Below are positions 8,536 through 15,995 of a stretch of DNA of 50,567 nucleotides, in pieces. The notes below the pieces were generated by a model. That model saw only the letters and a program-made list of their open reading frames with translations. It was not told the origin of the DNA and did no database searches. The stretch spans positions 1 through 50,567 of the forward strand of contig JAEUKA010000066.1 of the NCBI GenBank assembly GCA_016794465.1, in the 5' to 3' direction. Made by a program: the position numbers and the translations under genes. The stretch's first letter is position 1; the number at the start of each line of letters is the position of its first letter. This DNA comes from Myxococcales bacterium. Lineage in GTDB: Bacteria > Myxococcota_A > Polyangia > Palsa-1104 > JAEUJZ01.

Positions 8536-9792
8536 ATGACACAATCGCGGCGGAACATGCCGATTCTTCCTGACATCGATCCGCTGCGGCGTCATCGGGA
8601 CTTTCGCATTCTGTATGCAGGCCAGTTTGTATCGCTGTTCGGCTCGATGCTAAGTTACGTGGCGCTACCGTTTGCGCTGTTTCAGATCACGCACTCACCG
8701 AAGCTGCTCGGGCTGCTGGGTGTCATCCAGCTGATTCCTTCGATCATTGGGGGTCTGTTTGGGGGTGCGCTGGCAGATGCCATGGATCGGCGGCGACTCC
8801 TCCTGCTCTGTGAAGCGGCGATGGCGCTGGTGACTGCGGTGCTGGCGGTGGTCGCACTTCAGGGGTTGCTGTCGGCTCCGATCTTGATCGCGGCTTCCGC
8901 GCTGCTCGCCGTACTCAATGGCTTTCACCGACCGGCGATCGAGTCCCTGACTCCGCTTCTGGTTCCCCGGGAAGACATGGCGTCCATCGGAGTGCTGGGC
9001 TCGTTCCGTTACAACACCTGTTCGATTGCCGGTCCGGCGCTGGCGGGTCTGATCTTGGCCCAGCAAGGTCCGGCGCTCGCGTTCGGAATCGATGCGCTGA
9101 CGTTTCTTTCGGCGATGGCAGCGGTGCGCAGCCTGCGCAGCATTCCGCCGGTGGCACAGACCACACGGTTCTCTCTGTCCGCAGTTCAGGAGGGATTCCG
9201 TTATGCAATGAGTCGTCAGGAGCTGATCGGGACGTATGTAGTCGACATTGTGGCGATGACGTTTTCGATGCCGAACTTGCTATTTCCGGCCATAGCAGAA
9301 GAGTTCGCTGGGACTCGCAGTGGTGGCGCGGCGTATCTTGGCTGGCTCCATACCGGAATCGCGGTGGGAGCGCTGCTCGCGTCGCTGACGAGCGGATGGA
9401 CGCGGAATGTGCGGCGCCATGGACTGATGGTGTTGTGGGCCGCTGGCAGCTGGAGCGCCCTGATGATCGGCTTTGGCGCCTCGCAGTCCTTTCCGATCGC
9501 GATGGGATTCCTGATCTTGGCGGGGTATGCCGATATGATCAGTGGAGTCTTCCGCTCCACCATCTGGAACCAGACCATTCCCAGCGAGCTGCGGGGCCGA
9601 CTCGCCGGAATCGAGATGATCTCCTACCTAAGCGGTCCGATGCTCGGCAACACCCAGCTCGGCTTTCTGGCCGGCCACTTGGGAGTCCGTCGGGCCATCA
9701 CGATCTCAAGCTTGATCGGCCTTGTCTCTGTCGCGGGCTGTGCCGGACTCCTTCCCAAGTTCCGCAGGTATCTTGGCGCATCCCACAAGTAG
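8536..9792 (+). CDS. MFS transporter, probable exporter
   Basis: The 418-residue membrane protein has about 12 hydrophobic segments. The first loop between TM2 and TM3 has the MFS motif form GGALADAMDRRRLLL. Overall it resembles EntS/enterobactin-exporter-like or drug efflux members of the superfamily. The N-terminus (DPLRRHRDFRILYAGQFVSLFGSML) is typical for this branch. It is divergently placed from phaZ across 125 bp. Its substrate cannot be inferred, since no siderophore or resistance genes adjoin it. Confidence 0.85.
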   Translation: MTQSRRNMPILPDIDPLRRHRDFRILYAGQFVSLFGSMLSYVALPFALFQITHSPKLLGLLGVIQLIPSIIGGLFGGALADAMDRRRLLLLCEAAMALVTAVLAVVALQGLLSAPILIAASALLAVLNGFHRPAIESLTPLLVPREDMASIGVLGSFRYNTCSIAGPALAGLILAQQGPALAFGIDALTFLSAMAAVRSLRSIPPVAQTTRFSLSAVQEGFRYAMSRQELIGTYVVDIVAMTFSMPNLLFPAIAEEFAGTRSGGAAYLGWLHTGIAVGALLASLTSGWTRNVRRHGLMVLWAAGSWSALMIGFGASQSFPIAMGFLILAGYADMISGVFRSTIWNQTIPSELRGRLAGIEMISYLSGPMLGNTQLGFLAGHLGVRRAITISSLIGLVSVAGCAGLLPKFRRYLGASHK

Positions 9793-9848
9793 TCCGATTC
9801 CGCCTCTGCCGCAGCGCCGATCCTGCGTGCTCGCTCACTCCCAAGATC

Positions 9849-10703
9849 TTACAGAATGCCGGCTCTCTTCTTGCTGCGCGGAGTGTCCGTTTGCGACTCT
9901 GCAATGAACAGTCGCAGCGCTTCCTTTAACCGAGGAACTGCCGGCACACCGTCGAGAGAGATGTTGAGCTGACTGATGCTCTGCGCCAGCTGCGGAGAGA
10001 TTCCACACAGCGCACACTGGGTTCCGAGCAGCCGCAGCGCTTGCACAATCCGCAGCAGATGTCCGGTCGTATTGGTGTCAATCGCCTCCACCGCTGTCAG
10101 ATCGAGAATCACGGCCCGACTCCGCACCTCGGTCACCCGCTCGAGGAGCAGCTGGGTCATCCGCTGTGCGCGATCCCCGTCGACCACACCGATCACCGGC
10201 AGTGTCAGCACACCATCCCAGACCTCGATGATTGGCGAGGACATCGTCAGAATTGCCCGCCGCTGCGACTCAACCTCGCGGATCTGTTCCCGCAGCGCCG
10301 CTTCGGTGTTCTTGCGCGCGGTGATGTCGAAGATGTAGCCGTCGTAAAACGTGACCTGTCCGGTTTCATCGCGCAGCACCCGGGTGTAGTCGTAGATCCA
10401 AATCATCCGACCATCAGGTAGCACCAAGCGATAGTCCTGCTCGAAGGTGACGCGACCCGCCGCGCTATAGTCGCCAACTTCTTGGGCGACGCGGGCCAGA
10501 TCATCGGGATGCACCAGCGAGGCATAGGGCACAACGCCGCTCAGCAGATCCTGCGGCTCGACTCCGAACTGACGAACACTGCTCGAGACAAACACCACCG
10601 GCCAGCCGGCTGCTGCACGCCAGCGAAACACCACCACCGGACTGTCATCAAACAGATCAACACCCGGCAGCGGCGACGTAGTCTGAGGTGGGCTGTGCTC
10701 CAC
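9849..10703 (-). CDS. PAS-STAS domain regulator (RsbR-like)
   Basis: The start is a GTG at 10703 with GGGAG 6 nt upstream. Residues about 20-135 form a PAS domain of the PAS_3 type (VHPDDLARV, DGYIFDITARKNTEAAL). After a short helix, residues about 160-270 form a STAS domain with the characteristic ILDLTAVEAIDTNTTGHLLRI strand-helix, where Asp-Thr-Asn-Thr is the region phosphorylated in RsbR/RsbS proteins. Such proteins act in stressosome-like partner-switching cascades with RsbT-type kinases, none of which is encoded nearby. The gene follows the SCO1 gene by 94 nt on the same strand. A hairpin in that gap overlaps the ribosome-binding site. Confidence 0.88.
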   Translation of the reverse strand: MEHSPPQTTSPLPGVDLFDDSPVVVFRWRAAAGWPVVFVSSSVRQFGVEPQDLLSGVVPYASLVHPDDLARVAQEVGDYSAAGRVTFEQDYRLVLPDGRMIWIYDYTRVLRDETGQVTFYDGYIFDITARKNTEAALREQIREVESQRRAILTMSSPIIEVWDGVLTLPVIGVVDGDRAQRMTQLLLERVTEVRSRAVILDLTAVEAIDTNTTGHLLRIVQALRLLGTQCALCGISPQLAQSISQLNISLDGVPAVPRLKEALRLFIAESQTDTPRSKKRAGIL

Positions 10704-10712
10704 AGGAAACTC

Positions 10713-10747
10713 CCAAGTTGGCTCCCGCGCATCATCTCACAACTTGG
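10713..10747 (-). promoter_or_regulatory. Hairpin abutting the PAS-STAS ribosome-binding site
   Basis: CCAAGTTG (10713-10720) and CAACTTGG (10740-10747) are perfect inverted 8-mers with a 19-nt loop, in the leader between the SCO1 stop and the PAS-STAS GTG. The GGGAG ribosome-binding site (10714-10710 on the minus strand) overlaps the hairpin arm by two bases. The hairpin could lower translation of the PAS-STAS gene relative to the upstream operon, or bind a dimeric regulator. Confidence 0.4.
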
Positions 10748-10797
10748 CAAGACTCGGAAAGGGCCGTCAACACGATGATGTCACGGTGTGGGTCCCC

Positions 10798-11487
10798 CTA
10801 CTGCTCGTGCTTCAGCTGGTGGATGTCTTCGATTGCTCGGTCAGCGTCGACGGGTAGGGTTGCATTGTAGATGCCTCGGATGCGGCCGTGGCGATCGATG
10901 AGCAGCATGTTTTCGGTGTGCAGAAACTCACCGCTGTCTTTGCGGAATCCGAGCTGCTTTTCCGCAAAATACGACCGCCGCGCCAGCGAGTAGATCGACT
11001 CCTTGTCACCGGTCAGCAGATGCCACTTACCTGCCACAACTCCGTTGTCAGCGGCATAGCTGCGCAGCACCTCTTGGGAGTCCTTCTCTGGCATCACCGA
11101 GTGCGAGACAAGCAGGACTTCATCGTCGCTGAGGAAGGCAGTCTGGACCCGCCGCAGGTTGGTCGCCATCTTGGGACAGATGCCCTGACAGCCGGTGAAA
11201 AAGAAGTTCGCTACGTAGATCCTTCCCTGCAGCGTGGCATTGGTCACAAGCTCCCCTGCTTGGTTGCGCAGAGAGAACGGAGCAATGCGATGGATCTTCG
11301 GAAAGCGCGGATCGGAAGGCTCCATCCACTCAGCCGTGAAGTCTTCCGAGGAATAGAACGGCAGCGGCAGCGTGACGGCACGCACGGATGAAGTGGCCAG
11401 ATACAGCGCCGCGCAGACTCCCAGCAGCAGCAGCAGCAGTCCTCCTTTAATGAACCGAGACACAGTCGAAGCGCCCGACAATGCCAT
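10798..11487 (-). CDS. SCO1/SenC-family copper chaperone
   Basis: The 229-residue protein has an N-terminal membrane anchor (residues 15-32) and a thioredoxin-like domain facing the periplasm. The copper-binding motif is CQGIC (Cys100, Cys104) with the distal ligand His190 in FLHTENMLLID. The family delivers copper to the CuA site of cytochrome c oxidase or acts in thiol redox. ATG 11487 is preceded by AAGGAAGGG at good spacing. The start lies 41 nt inside the upstream MORN gene, so the pair is probably translationally coupled. No oxidase subunit is encoded in the window. Confidence 0.93.
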   Translation of the reverse strand: MALSGASTVSRFIKGGLLLLLLGVCAALYLATSSVRAVTLPLPFYSSEDFTAEWMEPSDPRFPKIHRIAPFSLRNQAGELVTNATLQGRIYVANFFFTGCQGICPKMATNLRRVQTAFLSDDEVLLVSHSVMPEKDSQEVLRSYAADNGVVAGKWHLLTGDKESIYSLARRSYFAEKQLGFRKDSGEFLHTENMLLIDRHGRIRGIYNATLPVDADRAIEDIHQLKHEQ

Positions 11488-12049
11488 AGCGTTTCCCTTC
11501 CTTGACGGTGTAGTTTGCGATCAAGCGGCCCTCTGCATCCCACCCAGACTGCAGTCCCTCTTCATATCCTTGGCGGTAATGATGCAGCGCGGATCGCTGA
11601 CCGGTCTTGTAATAACCGACCTGCTCACCGTCGAACAGATCGTTCCTATAGCGATACACGAACTGTAGCTGTCCGCTCGGCCAGTAGCCCTTGTGAACGC
11701 CTTCGCGGTTCCCTTTCCGAAACCACTTCTCGTACGCCAAGCGACCATCGGGATAGAACGCCAAGGCCAGTCCGTGCCGCTTTCCTTGGTGATAGGGAGT
11801 CTTCCGAAACAGCTGTTGGTCGGCGCGCTCGATCAGCGTTCCAGTGAAGGGAATGCCGCTGTGCAGCAGCACGCCGTTGCGATTGGTCAGCGTCGGATCG
11901 CCAAATTCCAGAGGCAACTCCAGCGTCTGCTCTGGGAGTCCGGATCGCGAGCAGTCCAGACTCTGCAGCCCGAAAAGGACTGTGAACAGGAACCGGAGCA
12001 GGAGCCCGACCCAGCGACCCCTCACTTCGCCAGACAAGAGGAGTCGCAC
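11447..12049 (-). CDS. MORN/YwqK-like repeat protein
   Basis: The start is uncertain. The open frame reaches 12253, but the upstream part overlaps the YHYH gene, so a GTG at 12049 or 12025 is preferred. From 12025 the product begins with an Arg-rich, hydrophobic signal-like stretch ending SLDCS, possibly a lipoprotein signal. The body holds at least four repeats of about 23 residues with the G-x-x-x-G-x-x-x-x-Y/F-x-x-D/S-G-x-L pattern (KRHGLALAFYPDGRLAYEK, REGVHKGYWPSGQLQF). This is the pattern of YwqK-type antitoxin-like and MORN proteins. No toxin gene adjoins it. It sits between the YHYH and SCO1 genes and overlaps the latter, suggesting one transcript. Confidence 0.75.
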   Translation of the reverse strand: MRLLLSGEVRGRWVGLLLRFLFTVLFGLQSLDCSRSGLPEQTLELPLEFGDPTLTNRNGVLLHSGIPFTGTLIERADQQLFRKTPYHQGKRHGLALAFYPDGRLAYEKWFRKGNREGVHKGYWPSGQLQFVYRYRNDLFDGEQVGYYKTGQRSALHHYRQGYEEGLQSGWDAEGRLIANYTVKEGKRYGIVGRFDCVSVH

Positions 12050-12062
12050 CGGGTCCGCCGAG

Positions 12063-12812
12063 CTATCTGGTGACAGTGCCAGGCTTGCCATAATAGCTGC
12101 CGCCATTGATCCAAGGTGCATCGTCGGTGACGTGGTAGTGATAGATTCCGTTTGGATACTCGGCAGTCGCGTGCTCGTGACCGTGGTACTTGTCGAGACT
12201 GGCTGACAAGAGCCGCGTTCCGTTTTCGACCGGTCCATACAGCGGAAAGCCATCGAGCAGGAATCCGAGCAGCGCGCTACTGCCGAACTTCTTGGTCAAA
12301 AACAGCGGCTCGGTGTGATAGTGATACTGCAAGCTAGGCGCGGGCGTAGGGTGACCATTATATTGGTCTAAGTTGTTAAACTCTAGTGTGTTTAACAGTG
12401 CACCCACCCCGTTATATTGATTAAAAATCACTACTCCATTGATGGCGATACCGATCGCTCCACCAGTCGTTGCGGCATGGGCAGCATCAACAGTCGGATT
12501 TTTTGGAATCCGAAACGTAATATCCTGTGCCGCCAGCGTGGGGTCCGAGATCATGCCCATCAAGTTGATGCTGGTGCTGAAGTTTGGGTTGGTGCCATTG
12601 TATGCCTCATAAGAAGCACTGGCTTTACCATAAAATGGAGATTTGTGATCGGGCAAGTCAGCTGTGTTGATTGTTACGGTGGTCGAATCCGAAGAGATCG
12701 ACTTCACGTTATAGAATGCAGCGTACGCGGTCGGCATATCCGTAGAAGTGCTACTGCCACAACCGACCAAGCTCATCACGGACGCAAGAGTAAACAGTTC
12801 GTTTCGCATCAA
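12063..12812 (-). CDS. YHYH-domain lipoprotein
   Basis: ATG 12812 is preceded by AGAGGT at 5-nt spacing. The 249-residue product has a lipoprotein signal with the lipobox SLVGC near residue 18. The mature part carries the YHYH-family pattern: LQYHYHTEPLFL, then GFLLDGFPLYGPV and GIYHYHVTDDAPW. The paired His clusters suggest metal binding. With the SCO1 gene two positions downstream, a role in copper handling or respiratory metal assembly is plausible but inferred. Part of the gene (about 12355-12440) is AT-rich. It is divergent from the ethanolamine permease operon. Confidence 0.9.
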   Translation of the reverse strand: MMRNELFTLASVMSLVGCGSSTSTDMPTAYAAFYNVKSISSDSTTVTINTADLPDHKSPFYGKASASYEAYNGTNPNFSTSINLMGMISDPTLAAQDITFRIPKNPTVDAAHAATTGGAIGIAINGVVIFNQYNGVGALLNTLEFNNLDQYNGHPTPAPSLQYHYHTEPLFLTKKFGSSALLGFLLDGFPLYGPVENGTRLLSASLDKYHGHEHATAEYPNGIYHYHVTDDAPWINGGSYYGKPGTVTR

Positions 12813-12914
12813 GACCTCTTCGTTTTTAAGGGGAACAACTGCGTGTTCCAGCGCTGCTGTCGAGAAAGGGAACGCTGCAGCCTGAGACGTTTCCGCGACG
12901 GCAGCTTGAAATGC

Positions 12915-12987
12915 TATCAGAAGCGGCCATTTTGTGTGTGTAAAGATGAAGGTACAGGTAGGGCGCGGTCGCAGCGCGCTTCTGATA
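12915..12987. promoter_or_regulatory. Long-spaced inverted repeat upstream of the ethanolamine operon
   Basis: TATCAGAAGCG (12915-12925) and CGCTTCTGATA (12977-12987) are perfect 11-bp inverted repeats separated by 51 bp. They lie between the divergent YHYH and permease genes, and the right arm ends 28 bp before the permease ATG. They could be paired operator sites for a looping regulator or the stem of a long leader hairpin. No cobalamin-riboswitch B12 box was seen near them. Confidence 0.45.
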
Positions 12988-13015
12988 TGGTCGCGCGCGC
13001 CTGGAGGCGACCTTG

Positions 13016-14548
13016 ATGAGCGACGATCGAAGTTCTGAAGACGCGAGCCGACTCCGTGTGGAGGCCGAGGCTGCGGAGGCGGTGGCTGCGGATCTGAAGA
13101 CGCTGCACAGCCTGGGCTACGCGCAGGAGCTGCTCCGCCGAATGAGCGGATTTTCCAACTTCGCGATTTCCTTTTCGATGATCTGCATTCTGGCTGGCGG
13201 CATTACCTCGTTTCAGCTGGGACTGAGCAGCGTCGGGGGTGCCTCGGTGGGTCTGGGCTGGCCGCTCGGCTGTCTGTTTTCGCTGTGCTTTGCGCTCGCG
13301 ATGGGTCAGGTGGCCTCGGCATTTCCGACGGCAGGCGGGCTCTATCACTGGGCCGCGATTCTCGGTGGGCGAGGCTTTGGCTACCTGACCGCTTGGTACA
13401 ACCTGGCCGGTCTGGTCACGGTGATGGCGGCAATCAACGTCGGAGCGTACCTGTTTGCGGCCAGTGCGCTCGGACCGCTATTTGGATTTGATCCGGCGCA
13501 GCTCCATTCAACCCAGACATTTATTTATCAAATTACCGGAGTATTAACGATTACAACATCACAAGCATTGTTCAACCATCTCGGAATCAAAATTACAACC
13601 AAACTGACTGACTTTAGCGGCTACCTAATTTTCTTTGTTTCACTGGCGTTGACGCTGGCGATGTTATTCTATGCCAAGAGCATCGATCCTTCTCGTTTGA
13701 TATCATTTATAAACTACAGTGGACCCAAAGGCGGCGAGATCTGGCCACAAACCAATAATATTACGTGGTTGTTTCTGCTTGGGCTATTACTACCTGCCTA
13801 TACGGTAACTGGATTTGACGCGTCCGCACATATCTCGGAAGAGACCATTGGCGCCGCTGAAAATGTTCCCAAGTCGATGATCCGGGCCGTGCTGTATTCG
13901 GGCTTGTTTGGCTTTGTCATGCTGGCTGCGATCGTGCTGGCCGCGCCCAGTCTGGATGAAGCGGCAGCGCAAGGGGGTCGTTCCTTCTTTTTCATCGCCG
14001 AGCAGGTGCTGCCTACCAATGTTCGGATCTTTCTGTATGTCGGGATTGCGCTCGCTCAGTATCTGTGCGGACTGGCGACCGTGACCTCTGCTTCGCGGAT
14101 GGCGTACGCGTTTGCCCGTGATGGTGGACTGCCGTTTTCTCGCGCGCTCAAGCGAGTCAGTCCGCGCTATCGAACCCCCGCCATCGCCATCTGGACGGTG
14201 GCTCTGCTCAGCATCGTCTTTACGGTCTATACGCCGATCTACTCGACGATCACGGCAGTCTGTACCATCTTCCTTTACATCTCCTATTTGATTCCCATCG
14301 CGCTCGGATTTTTTGCCTGGCAGCGATCGTGGAAGAAAGTCGGACCGTTTACTCTGGGGCGCTTCTATCGACCGATTGCGGCCCTGTGTGTGCTCGGCTG
14401 CAGCGGCGTGATCTTTATCGGGGTGCAGCCACCGAATGACAAGGCCTTGGGAATCCTGCTCGGCTCGCTGGCGATCACGGCGTTCTTCTGGATCGTGTCA
14501 GAGCGAAAGAACTTTCGGGGACCCCCACAGGTGTCTCGCACCGACTGA
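13016..14548 (+). CDS. APC-family permease, probable ethanolamine transporter
   Basis: ATG 13016 has GGAGG 8 nt upstream; an adjacent TTG (13013) is less likely. The 510-residue protein has about 12 hydrophobic segments and the APC features MSGFSNFAISFSMICILAGG near TM1 and EETIGAAENVPKSMIRAV in the middle, as in GABA/choline/ethanolamine permeases. Its TGA overlaps the ATG of eutA, so import of ethanolamine is the natural reading. This rests on context as much as on sequence. The segment at about 13505-13775 is markedly AT-richer than the rest of the gene while keeping the frame. Confidence 0.85.
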   Translation: MSDDRSSEDASRLRVEAEAAEAVAADLKTLHSLGYAQELLRRMSGFSNFAISFSMICILAGGITSFQLGLSSVGGASVGLGWPLGCLFSLCFALAMGQVASAFPTAGGLYHWAAILGGRGFGYLTAWYNLAGLVTVMAAINVGAYLFAASALGPLFGFDPAQLHSTQTFIYQITGVLTITTSQALFNHLGIKITTKLTDFSGYLIFFVSLALTLAMLFYAKSIDPSRLISFINYSGPKGGEIWPQTNNITWLFLLGLLLPAYTVTGFDASAHISEETIGAAENVPKSMIRAVLYSGLFGFVMLAAIVLAAPSLDEAAAQGGRSFFFIAEQVLPTNVRIFLYVGIALAQYLCGLATVTSASRMAYAFARDGGLPFSRALKRVSPRYRTPAIAIWTVALLSIVFTVYTPIYSTITAVCTIFLYISYLIPIALGFFAWQRSWKKVGPFTLGRFYRPIAALCVLGCSGVIFIGVQPPNDKALGILLGSLAITAFFWIVSERKNFRGPPQVSRTD

Positions 14549-15972
14549 TGCGCAGCCGACTTGTCACCCTGATTGGACTGGATTTCGGATCGACCACCTG
14601 CAGCGCAGTGGTGGCCGAGGCCCGTCTTACAGAGCACTGTGCAACGGGTCGCCGCGAGCTTGAGCAGGCCGTCACCCGCTATCGATCGACGCTGGTCATG
14701 ACTCCTTTTGTGGGACAGACAGAGGACGTGCTCGACTTGGAAGCAGTGGATCAGCTGATCGAAGGCTGGCTGCGCGCGGCGGAAGTGAAGCCGGACGAGC
14801 TGTTTGGCGGAGGCGCTCTTATCACCGGTCTGGCCGCTGGAACAGCGAATGCGACCCAGCTGACTGCGCTGCTGCGGAAGCGCCTGCAAGATGCGGTGAT
14901 TGCCACGGCGAGTGACCCCTGTCTGGAGTCGTTTGTGGCGTTCATGGGAAGCTGTGCCAAGGCCTCTGGGAAGGAGCCGCAGACTCCCTTTCTCAACCTG
15001 GATATCGGCGGAGGAACCACCAACCTGGCGCTGGGAATGAATGGAGAAGTGCTGCGAACCGGCTGTCTACAGATCGGCGCGCGTCACCTTCGCTTTGCAC
15101 CGGGAACGCTGCGACTCACCGGCGCTTCTCCGCTCGGGCGACGGCAGCTTCAGTACTTAGGAATCGCAAAGGAGCTTGGGGAAACGCTGAGGTTGGCCGA
15201 GATCGAGTGTCTGCTCGACTACTATGTCACGCTGCTCCACAGCGCCTGCACCGGACAGCGCGGCGAACTTCAGACAGCTCTGGGACAACAGTTCGAGCAG
15301 GTGGAGCTACGAATTCCGGAAGGACTGCCGCCGCCCAAGCTGGCCTTTTCAGGAGGGGTGGGCGCGCTCATTCATGCTCGGCTCGCTGGGGACACGCAGC
15401 CGCCAAGTACCTGTTACGGAGATCTCGGACCCCATCTGGCAGAGCGGATTGTGCGCTCGCCGCTCCTTCATGGAGAGATCGTACAGAGTGAACATGCGGG
15501 CCGCGCCACGGTGTATGGACTGCTGGAGCATGCGACGGTGATCTCGGGATCGACGCTGTTTGTGAGTCGGCCCGAGCTGCTGCCGCTGCGAGATCTGCCG
15601 ATCCTCGGATCGATCTCTTCCCAGTCGAGTCCGATCGCGCTGCACGATGCGCTGCTCCTTCTGCGCAGGAGTCCGGGCGGGGGCGCGCTGCGGGTCCGCT
15701 TGTTCACTGCCGGTCTGCACGAGCTGCGGACCTTGGGAGTGCGACTTCAGGAGTCTATCCGTGCGCTTCACTTTCCACCGACCCATCCGATCGTTCTGCT
15801 GCTCGCAGAGAACCTTGGCAAGGTGCTTGGCGCGTATGTCACAGGATTTTCTGCACTGAACATCAACCTGCTGGTTCTCGACGAGATTTCCGTTCGATCG
15901 GCGCGCTTTGTGCAGCTCGGTCGACTTCAAGATCAGGTGATTCCGGTGTCATTTTATGGACTCCTACCGTAG
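14548..15972 (+). CDS. eutA: Ethanolamine ammonia-lyase reactivase EutA
   Basis: The 474-residue product matches EutA in length and in its actin/Hsp70-like ATPase motifs. These are GLDFGSTTCSAVV at residues 9-21 (phosphate 1) and LNLDIGGGTTNLALG at about 150 (phosphate 2). EutA exchanges damaged cobalamin out of inactivated ethanolamine ammonia-lyase using ATP. Its ATG overlaps the permease stop and the lyase gene follows 23 nt downstream, giving a transporter-reactivase-enzyme operon. Nothing essential appears missing. Confidence 0.92.
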   Translation: MRSRLVTLIGLDFGSTTCSAVVAEARLTEHCATGRRELEQAVTRYRSTLVMTPFVGQTEDVLDLEAVDQLIEGWLRAAEVKPDELFGGGALITGLAAGTANATQLTALLRKRLQDAVIATASDPCLESFVAFMGSCAKASGKEPQTPFLNLDIGGGTTNLALGMNGEVLRTGCLQIGARHLRFAPGTLRLTGASPLGRRQLQYLGIAKELGETLRLAEIECLLDYYVTLLHSACTGQRGELQTALGQQFEQVELRIPEGLPPPKLAFSGGVGALIHARLAGDTQPPSTCYGDLGPHLAERIVRSPLLHGEIVQSEHAGRATVYGLLEHATVISGSTLFVSRPELLPLRDLPILGSISSQSSPIALHDALLLLRRSPGGGALRVRLFTAGLHELRTLGVRLQESIRALHFPPTHPIVLLLAENLGKVLGAYVTGFSALNINLLVLDEISVRSARFVQLGRLQDQVIPVSFYGLLP

Positions 15973-15995
15973 CTCTGCTTCCCCACGGAGAGATC

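Noticed and set aside
11447..12253. YwqK-like protein as half of a toxin-antitoxin pair
   Set aside because: The adjacent genes encode a YHYH lipoprotein and a SCO1 chaperone, neither of which is a toxin. The antitoxin label comes from a loose family name.
12813..13015. Cobalamin riboswitch before the B12-dependent ethanolamine operon
   Set aside because: Looked for the conserved B12 box and neighbouring helices and did not find them; only the inverted repeat stands out.
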